From Zhengitettix transpicula (lineage: Eukaryota > Arthropoda > Insecta > Orthoptera > Tetrigidae), in contig CM073592.1 in assembly GCA_037074705.1 (NCBI GenBank), positions 27,624,629-27,688,628 of the forward strand: DNA of 64,000 nt, in the 5' to 3' direction. Each line of letters begins with the position of its first letter. Within the stretch, counting starts at the first letter, position 1. Positions 53,701 through 62,700 of the stretch are shown in pieces. The notes beneath the pieces are model-generated. The model saw nothing but the letters and a program-made list of their open reading frames with translations, ran no database searches and was not told the DNA's origin. Position numbers and translations under genes: made by a program.

Positions 53701-56700
53701 GCATATGAAATAAAGCCAAGGGTTGAAAGAGAAGTTTTTAAATTACGTGGCTTGTCATCCGATGGTGGTGGATAGTTTTGATGTAGGTAATAACAATTAA
53801 TTAGAATATCAAGAAATATATTAAGGAACTAAACACAGCTTTAGAAAAAGCCAATACAAATTTTTACGATTTTTTCATTATGTGGGTTGCAGTCGATTCT
53901 TTTAACATGTTAGGTTGGATGTAAAACTTTACGATAATATTTTGCCTATGTCGTGTCGTTTTTTTTATATATCTTTATAAGTGCGATTTTCCGGATCAGG
54001 AACTGAACTCATCCACGGTCTTCACTGAAATGGTCAGATTCTTTCTACCGCAACTTCGCATTCCTTTCTCTCTACACTTCGGTTACCTTTTATCTCCCTG
54101 CTGTAATATAACTACGGTTGAGGGTAATAACTATGGCTTAAGTAAATAGATATATGTATTTATATAATTAATAAAGAATGTCGACAATACTAAGTCTTAT
54201 TTTTACGGGCAAACAATTATCAGTGCTCATTCTGTCGGATTTTACTTTTAACTTGAAAATGTTACAAACTTCCATTCTCACCAATTGGTTCAAAATACCT
54301 GCATACTTTGGACGTGTTCTCAACTATCTTTCTGAACCAAAAGAGAGCTATGGTATACAATCTTGTGGACTTTGTAACTTCAAGTTCCGTCAACACAACT
54401 TAAATATTGACCGAAACATTTTAATCTCCAACGAGTACCTTTTACATTTTATTATTAAACACATAAACGGCAGACTGAATAAAATCCAACATCCTACTGT
54501 CAATCGTCCCCAAACACCTCAAGCCAAATTTCTTGTCCTACTCCCTTATTAAAAATGTATACATCACAAATTTGTCGAAATATTCAAAGAATATCAAATA
54601 TCCATCTTTAACAGATCCACTAATACCATTTCCTTCTTGATTAAAAATCACAAGGACCCACTTGACACCTACAGCAAACATTGTGCTGTTAACAAAATCA
54701 CATGCTGTAATTGTAATTCCTGCTACATAGGGCGGACAAAACGTTCCCTTAATACACGTATCAAAGCACACATATATAATATCAAACTTCCCATTGATAA
54801 ACAATCTGTAGTATCCAAATATATCATCAATTCTAAACATGCATTTGATGAGCAAAATGATAAGATTTTAGACATTGACACCAGGTACAATTCCAGAGAT
54901 GCTTCACATTAAATCAAACATCACAGCTATTCATGTACAAACAGACACTATTAAACTCAATAATTGCTACGATCCCTAAACCTTCTGTTTTCCCATTGTC
55001 GTTGCTCCCTTATTGTTACGCCAACCCTTCGGCTCTCCCATTGTCGTTGCGTTTTCGTCGGTTTTGAGATTTTTGATAACTGACAAGTGCATTTGTGTCT
55101 CTCTAGGCTCTTCTTAGCACCTGACGAAAGATACAAGGATCCCAGAAACGTTGTGTGGTATTTATATTATCCTTTTGGTCTGAATTTGCTATATTTCTTA
55201 TTGAAAAAGTGAGAGGGGTCAGTCTATTACATACTGCATATTCGATTGGAGATCACCAGGTTTCATCCAGGACAAAGTTTATCTTTGCTCGAGGGTAGGT
55301 TCACCGGGAATTTGAGTTTGACAAATCATTTGGTTGTATTCATTTTGAAGGTAATTTAATATCACAGTGAGATTGTAAAAAACTTCTATAATTCGTGTAG
55401 TTTTTTAAAACATCATTAAATGCAATAACTTTTATTTCATAATCAGATAAAATTAATTCAGTATCCAGACTAAAAATGATTTGTTTAAATAAATACCTGA
55501 GCAACGCCAGGCAATATTGTTAATGAAGACAAGTTAATTGTCAGATATTGCAACGATATTCAAGGATATTACCTGTGGTTGCCGACGAGGAAGACGCCAC
55601 CGACGCTCTCCTGAGGTCGGAAGGCCTGAGGGCGTGCTCCTCCAGTACAACGGCGTCGGGCGTCGGCGTGGAATCGTCCTCGAAGTCAGCGTCGCTCGTT
55701 GTGAGGGAAGTGGACGTCGCGGCCTCGGCGGGGGCGGCGACTGTCGTCGCCGGTGGTGGCGCTTCACAGGCAGGAGCGGCTGTCTTCTCGACCTCCGTGG
55801 CTGTTGGGGGTGGCGGAGGCGGGGGCGGAGGACACATCATTCCCGAAGGTTCAGAGACTACCCTCTTCAGCGTCCTGAAACATCCCATTCCAGGTCTAGT
55901 TCTATCACTTGGTCATTTTAATTATTTACATGAGCTTATCGAATTCTCCTTTATTTAGATATTGTTCTTGTATCTCTAATTGATTGTATTTTACACACTG
56001 ATGTTTAATTGAAAGTAGTGATGTGGTTGTTGTAATGTAAGACGGGTTGCTTGTACAGCGCAATCACTAGTTTTAACTATGAGAATCTTGCTTCTGCATT
56101 ACGTCACTTTCTCATCCTTTCATTTCTGTGTTAGCCATTACTTCTTTACCTCACCATTTAAAAGCTGTTCCAGTTAAATATTTGGTTGATCCACTACTGT
56201 GTAAGTAATGTATGTCATAGTATATAATAGAGATTTTTAAAATCTACCTTGTATTAAAATAAGACTATAAAATTATTTTTTTCTTAATTTTTAAGTTGAA
56301 TTAGCACAAGTTGTCCTTTGTTTGGAAAAACACAATATAATTAGGTAAATTGAGTTGTTTTACCTTGATCCCGAGTGGATGTGGGGCAGCGAGTGTCTGT
56401 GTGTCAACCTCGTCTTCTCGCCTTCTTCCTCGGAGTGGCCCAAGTCTGAAGGAGTGGCGCTAGACACTCCGGACTCTGAAATAACACGGCAACAATACAA
56501 TCTCGAATGTCTTACGTCATATCCGCTACGTCTATTGTTAGCAATAATGTTAATATTATCGTGAGGCAGAGTTCGCGGGCCGCTCTGTATTATTGTCCCA
56601 GTCGTGTTAACGTCAAAACCCTATCGAATACTATCGTGTACTGAATTTGTCAGTACTACAAAGAAGAACTGACCTTCATCACTAACCATTAAACTTACAA

Positions 56701-59700
56701 CTTTTAAATAAAAAGTATTATAATAACATCAAAAATTTTTTAAACTTGTTAAATTCTCACTAAATAACAAGTCTAGGGATTTAAACATTTAAAAATATGG
56801 AAAGTAAATTTATTAATTGACTCGGCCATTTAAGAAAATAAAAATTGCATATTTCTGTAAGCGTAGGACAGTCAAAGGCATACACGTTTATAAGATGGAG
56901 TTTTTGTGTTTCATGATGGCCAGCAGCCAGTCAACCTTCCTGTTTTATGTATATTTATTGCAAAATGCAGATGTGTTTATCGCGTTTGATTACCCGTGGA
57001 GGCTGTCATGGAAGGTGCAGGCGGCTGTTGCCTGACGAGGTAGATGTCTTCATAGTCGTGGTCCCCGGTTCCTGCCCCGCTGTCAGCAGCGCCATTCTCG
57101 CTCGCGTCGCTGTGGCTCAGGTTCTCGTCTGAACCCGCTCCAGAACTGCTGCTGTGCACCTCCACGCGAACTGCGACACGAGAAACAACACGGTTACACT
57201 CGCAACACACTGCCACGATTTCATCAACAGACACTCTTCAATAGACCTCTCAAACAATCTCTGGACAATCAAAGGACAAACACACTTAATGAATTGAAAG
57301 ACTATATACAACAATCTACCCAGACCAATTTAGTTCCTCACAAACAATCAACACATACAATTGACAAAATTCCACTGGGTGCTGTAAAAACTTTTGATTA
57401 AAAATAATACAAACATTTCACACCATCGATGATCATCATTCACTGTCAACGACTACGAAATACGTTCCGACCCAACAGTCCTTTGTAGGTAATCCTCAAT
57501 TATTCTGAATACCTGGTATAGGCACTTTTTTATTATTGGAATTATTATGAATTAACTTTCAATTGCCTTTCTGAGTAATGCATAACTTAGAGGTTTAATA
57601 TTTGGATACTTTTTAAATGTTTAAATCCATTTACCAAATAATTAATTCCTGAGAGCTATTTCGAACTACAGAGAGCAGGTAGACGAAAAGTATTGTACAT
57701 TTATCAAATCTAGACAAATTCTTACAGATGGACGAAGGATGATAGTGAATAATCGTTATTCTTTGTTTCAAACTTAAGTGAATAATGTCAAGTGGTTTAC
57801 GGCAGCGATTGAACTAAAGAAGAAGTTACCTAACAAACCCCTCTCCCGTCATCGGAAGGGCGTAGGACAAGTACCTACTGCCCGACATACCTGATGCAGG
57901 GTTTCTAGGGTTTGACCTGCATCACTTTTAGGCAAATCTTGGGTGGAATTCTTAAACTACAGCCCGCGAGCCCCTAGTTAACCTTGGTCATCTTCATCTA
58001 CCCTTCCGCATCCACTCTTTCAAATCCTTTCCTATGCTATTAAAGGGGAGATGCCACCACGCGGATTTGCCTCATGTATCCTGTTACTCTAAAAAAAATA
58101 TTTATGACAGTCGCGGTGAATATAAATAATTGGATAAGGATAATGTCTTTGCACAGTGAGAAACGAGACAATATGGAGATATAAGAACGTATGAAAATAA
58201 TGACGGAGTCTCGGAGAGCATCAAAGATCTATGAGAATTGCATATAGGTAATATATAGGAGAACACACATATCACGTGAAGTTCATAAGTTGACAGTAAA
58301 AGGTTTAAATGTTGATATCAATCAAGCGACGGAATCCGAACTCGAAAGTCTAGGTTCCAGGACACATTTCTGTTGTTTATCTCAACTTCATCACAGCATC
58401 CAAAATTAACGATCGACATGGATGTATTGTTTGGTTATTCTTAATATTACTACTGTGATGCTAGGCTGGACTAGGAGGAAGTGATATATTTTACAAACAT
58501 GTGCAGATGTGATATATACTTGCGACGTAATGTAGATAAGAAAGAGCATTTTTATCACTTATCCACGTGTTATCTAGTGTCCAGATCAAGCCTCGACTTT
58601 TCCTTCCTGCAATCACTTAACAACGTCATCCTAAACAAACAGATAAAGAGAAAAGAATCGTGACGGGGTCAACCTTCTCAGTGTTCTCTGGTAACAACAC
58701 AATTTGACATTTGGACTGAAATGAGGACGATTATGTAGAATAACACATTCATCTTCAATATTCCGTTTATGACCTTAATACCTACGTCAACTCTTCATCT
58801 GGTTCGAACACATTACAAAGTAACGGTGAAAGAAGAAAAAAAGAAACGATAGAGACGCAACATACTGATAAATCGGGTGACGAGCTGCCTACATATTTGT
58901 GAGAAGCTAAAGACAAATCTGGTCTTATTCACGAATTATTTCAAAATAATTTCTCATATCTGACGAAAAATTGCTCACTGACCTCGACTTTTAACATAAT
59001 CTTTTCCAGTTCACGACGTGAACATATCCTAAATCTTGTCTTTATTTGCTAAAGATTCTTCTTCGTTGTTATACGAAAACATTTTAATTTATTACTCTAT
59101 CAGCTGATACTTGATCATGTCACAACGGTTGCGAGAAACTGTGTTGTACATCACATTCCGCGACCTTGGGCCCAAAATGATGAAGGTGATAAATATGGAA
59201 AGGTTCGTGATCCACATCAGGTTTGTGTCAGAAAATAAACACAGAAGGCATAGAAAAAAAAGTTGGCTTCATGTTATCAGCAAACAGACGCTTCAGACTG
59301 CAATCAAGTTGGAATCTTCCACTCCTGAACGCCTCCTTCATTGCAAATTTAATTCCACATTATTTTTTAAAAATCCATTGAATCACTTCACTATAAATTA
59401 GCACACACTTCCGTAACATTCCTCAGAGCTTTTTATAAACTGTTTTAGAAATTTTGAAATGTCAAAAAATTTTCTGAATGCAAGTTTTTCCAATGAGCAA
59501 CGGGAAGAAGCTTTTACGCCAGAGAAGCTCAGGATTAGAGAATACATCGGTGATGTTAAAAAAAAGGGTAAAAGTAGCATTTAAGAAAGAAGTGTAATGA
59601 AATGTAAAAGACAAATTATAATTTTATTATTGGAGCTGTTCTTCGTGGAAATGTAAAACGTAATATTGTAACATAAATATAGGTATGACCAATCACAGAA

Positions 59701-62700
59701 TATTGTACTAAGCTAAATATGCATTTCCGAATAAATATATCAACTATCTTTGCTTGTGACACTTGTGAGGTATCATTGTATGCTTAGTGTTAAAGGCCTC
59801 GGTCTGAGCGTAGAGTATATTCAATTATAACATTGAAAGTAGTTAAAAAATGTGCGGATTATTTATAAGTACGGAAGGATGCAGCCGAGTCAACAGTAGG
59901 AGGGTCTTGAAGTGTTTCCTTGCGAGGGCTTCTTACCGAGGTCAGTGACGCGGATCTTGACGACGTCGTCGTGGTCTCCGTCCACCCGCGTCGCCTCGCG
60001 ACGGCACAGGACGCCGCACAGCATCGCGACGGCGACTGGGATAACGATATAAACGACCGTCCAGGGCCTTATCAGCCCCTACCCTCGATAACGGCGTTTG
60101 ACGCACAAATTACATCTCCGATAGACACGGAGATAGGCAAGACAGACACGCCAGGCCGTCTGTCACTGAGACCTCGCACAGAAGCTGACCAACTTTGACT
60201 AGTAATATTCTTCAATTCATCAAAGAGTGTGTTTGAGGGCGTCAAACTATGTCGTACGTTCACCAAATTCATTGTATTATTTTTACTGTTAGCAGCCGAC
60301 ATAGGATGATAAAAAATGGACCAGTTCAGGAACCAAAGCTCATGGAGTTTTCTGATTCAATTCTTTCAATATAATATAATAGAAGAACGAAGGCTTTCCC
60401 GGTGTATAGCATGGATGAAAGCCTCTGGTGAGATGACAATCCTCAGCATAATATACGCCAGATGATGACAAGGATTGTAATCGAAACGCCGCGGGTCATC
60501 AACGATCTCACCCAATTGGAAACCCGAGAGGCTTTCATCGACAAAATATAAGTTATAAACAATCACATTTTAATATTTGAAAGTGAAGGGTTGCCGTTCT
60601 CTATTATTACGCTTTTTCATGTACTTTTCCCTCTTAACAACCGTTTTAAAAATGAGAAATCAAATGACATCGTCTTGAACTTGTCAAGTAAATAAAATAA
60701 TTTTTCGCTATTATTTGTAGTTTGACTAAGTAACTGCTTTAAGACGAAATACCTTTTCGGAATATTTCTTCCAAATTATATTCAATATGGAACTTTTTTT
60801 TTAAAGATAAAATAAATACTATTTCGCTGGTACTTTGCTATTTACTGAGGCAGACTTTAATAGAAACTAAAATATTTTCGCTCAGAAAAAATATCCAAGG
60901 CAACTGTATCTAACAATCGTGATTACATCGGCTCTGATGGGGCTTTGATAATGCAGGTACAATAAACATAAGGACTATCTGAATATCAAAGTCCAGACAA
61001 CAGAAATAAAGGTAAGACATGGATCTCTCCAAGTTCGTTCACTAGCATCTAAACAGATGTCTCTTAAATGCATCATAGTTCACCCACCAAGAGAAATAAT
61101 AAGAGTGCCGATGATCCTGTACGTGCCGAACTACCTACTGATGAAACAATTACCAATATGAATGCCTTAGTAACCAGGGGTTAGAAACACGCTCGATATC
61201 AACGGTGATATCGTATTGAGAACGAAGAGACAATTCAATAACACCATCGCAATAAGACAGTTGCGGACACGTCAAGGAACAATGGCACAGAATAATTCTG
61301 AGTATTGGATTGCAAACCATCGAACAATGCAACATACTGATTCATCCTTTGTTTTTGTTTCACGGGAACATAATCAGAAGTTTCGAAAAGCATCTTTGTC
61401 GATAAAAATATTCTTATCTGACTGTTAAAGTGTGACGATATTGACTGATATACACATGACAGGACAAAACTTTCAGATCTGTGTTTGAAGAATGAGCCCA
61501 GTTATGGCAAACACACAACCAATTCCTCTTACGGACAGAGTCAACAGATATACTTTTTCCCATTCTTAAAACCACGTTGATCAGAGAAAAGTCAACCAAC
61601 CTCCATGGAACGGGAATAATTTTTAGATTTCCTATCCTGAGTATTACCAATCTACGTTTCACTCTTCGCCTGTGAAGTATTTCAATTTTATTATCTAGAT
61701 GAGGAATAAGTAACAGGAGTGTGTATTTACCATGACTTCTGATTTATAAGAAGGTCAACGAGAGATATCTACGCATTACAAATGACCTGAAATTGGCATC
61801 TTTAGAAGAATACAGTGTAAAAGAGGAGTACAATATGACCAAAACAACGTTGAACTATTATATTGAAAATGCCATTGAGAACGTCGTTTACTCCCATTTG
61901 TTAAAGGAACTGCGTGAACGAATTTGTTCATATTAGGGAAGTAATGTTTCAACAACAACTAGAACTAACTATCCATCGTATTTCAGGACTTAGGGGATAA
62001 AAAATAAACATCAGAAGAGTTCGAATGGAATAGTAGAAAATTTTTGAATGGAATAATTGAAATTGTTTTAAAGGATGCATGTGTGAATGATGGTCTCTCA
62101 ATGGATCCGCAAGTAACAACGCCGTTGAATCAATAAACAAATATTCTTATCAAAAGCAGGATATCCTATTTCCACTGTTTAAAAGCTTACTATTTATTAT
62201 ACAGGCCAAAATCCAGACAAAATATAGGCCTACCAACAAATATAAATATATTCTTTAAAAACCATTCATTACCAAAGATCATATCCGTTGTTTTAAATAG
62301 TGTTAACCTGGTTGGCTTGAATGCAAATGTAGTGGGGATAGAGCGACGTTGCTTTATTTGGCTGGACCCTACTAATAAGATGTCGAGATTCAGCCCACCT
62401 GTGATGGGCTGCGAGGCCGCCGTCTGGTCGAAGAGGTCTTTGACCCTTGTGTAAGGAACCTCCCTGGGGTCGTGAAGGTAAAAGGGGTCGCTTCCGCAGC
62501 TGCTGGCCGCGCTGCTCCCACCCCCAGAGCCCGTGCTGCCGCCTCCGGGTCCGCTCCCGGTTGACGTCTGCACCAGAGGGTTCACGTAGAGACCGTCCTG
62601 CTGAGGCGGCACCACCACGCTGCTAGGGGAGGACCCTGGAGGGTGCAAGTAGAAAGGTTCTCGGCTGGACCCGCCGCACTCGGAGCACGAACATTGCTGC

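Larger units (their letters stand above)
51513..55572 (-). other. forked intron between exons g and h
   Basis: Contains an (AC)n run (51546-51561) just upstream of the exon h acceptor, a foldback element (52187-52534), a G run at about 53151-53161, and a GIY-YIG Penelope-like remnant (54178-55205). 52535-54177 shows nothing else recognisable. Confidence 0.7.

Noticed and set aside
55538..55958. Plus-strand open frames of 127-136 codons
   Set aside because: Antisense to forked exon g; low-complexity Ala/Gly/Arg translation from GC-rich repeats.
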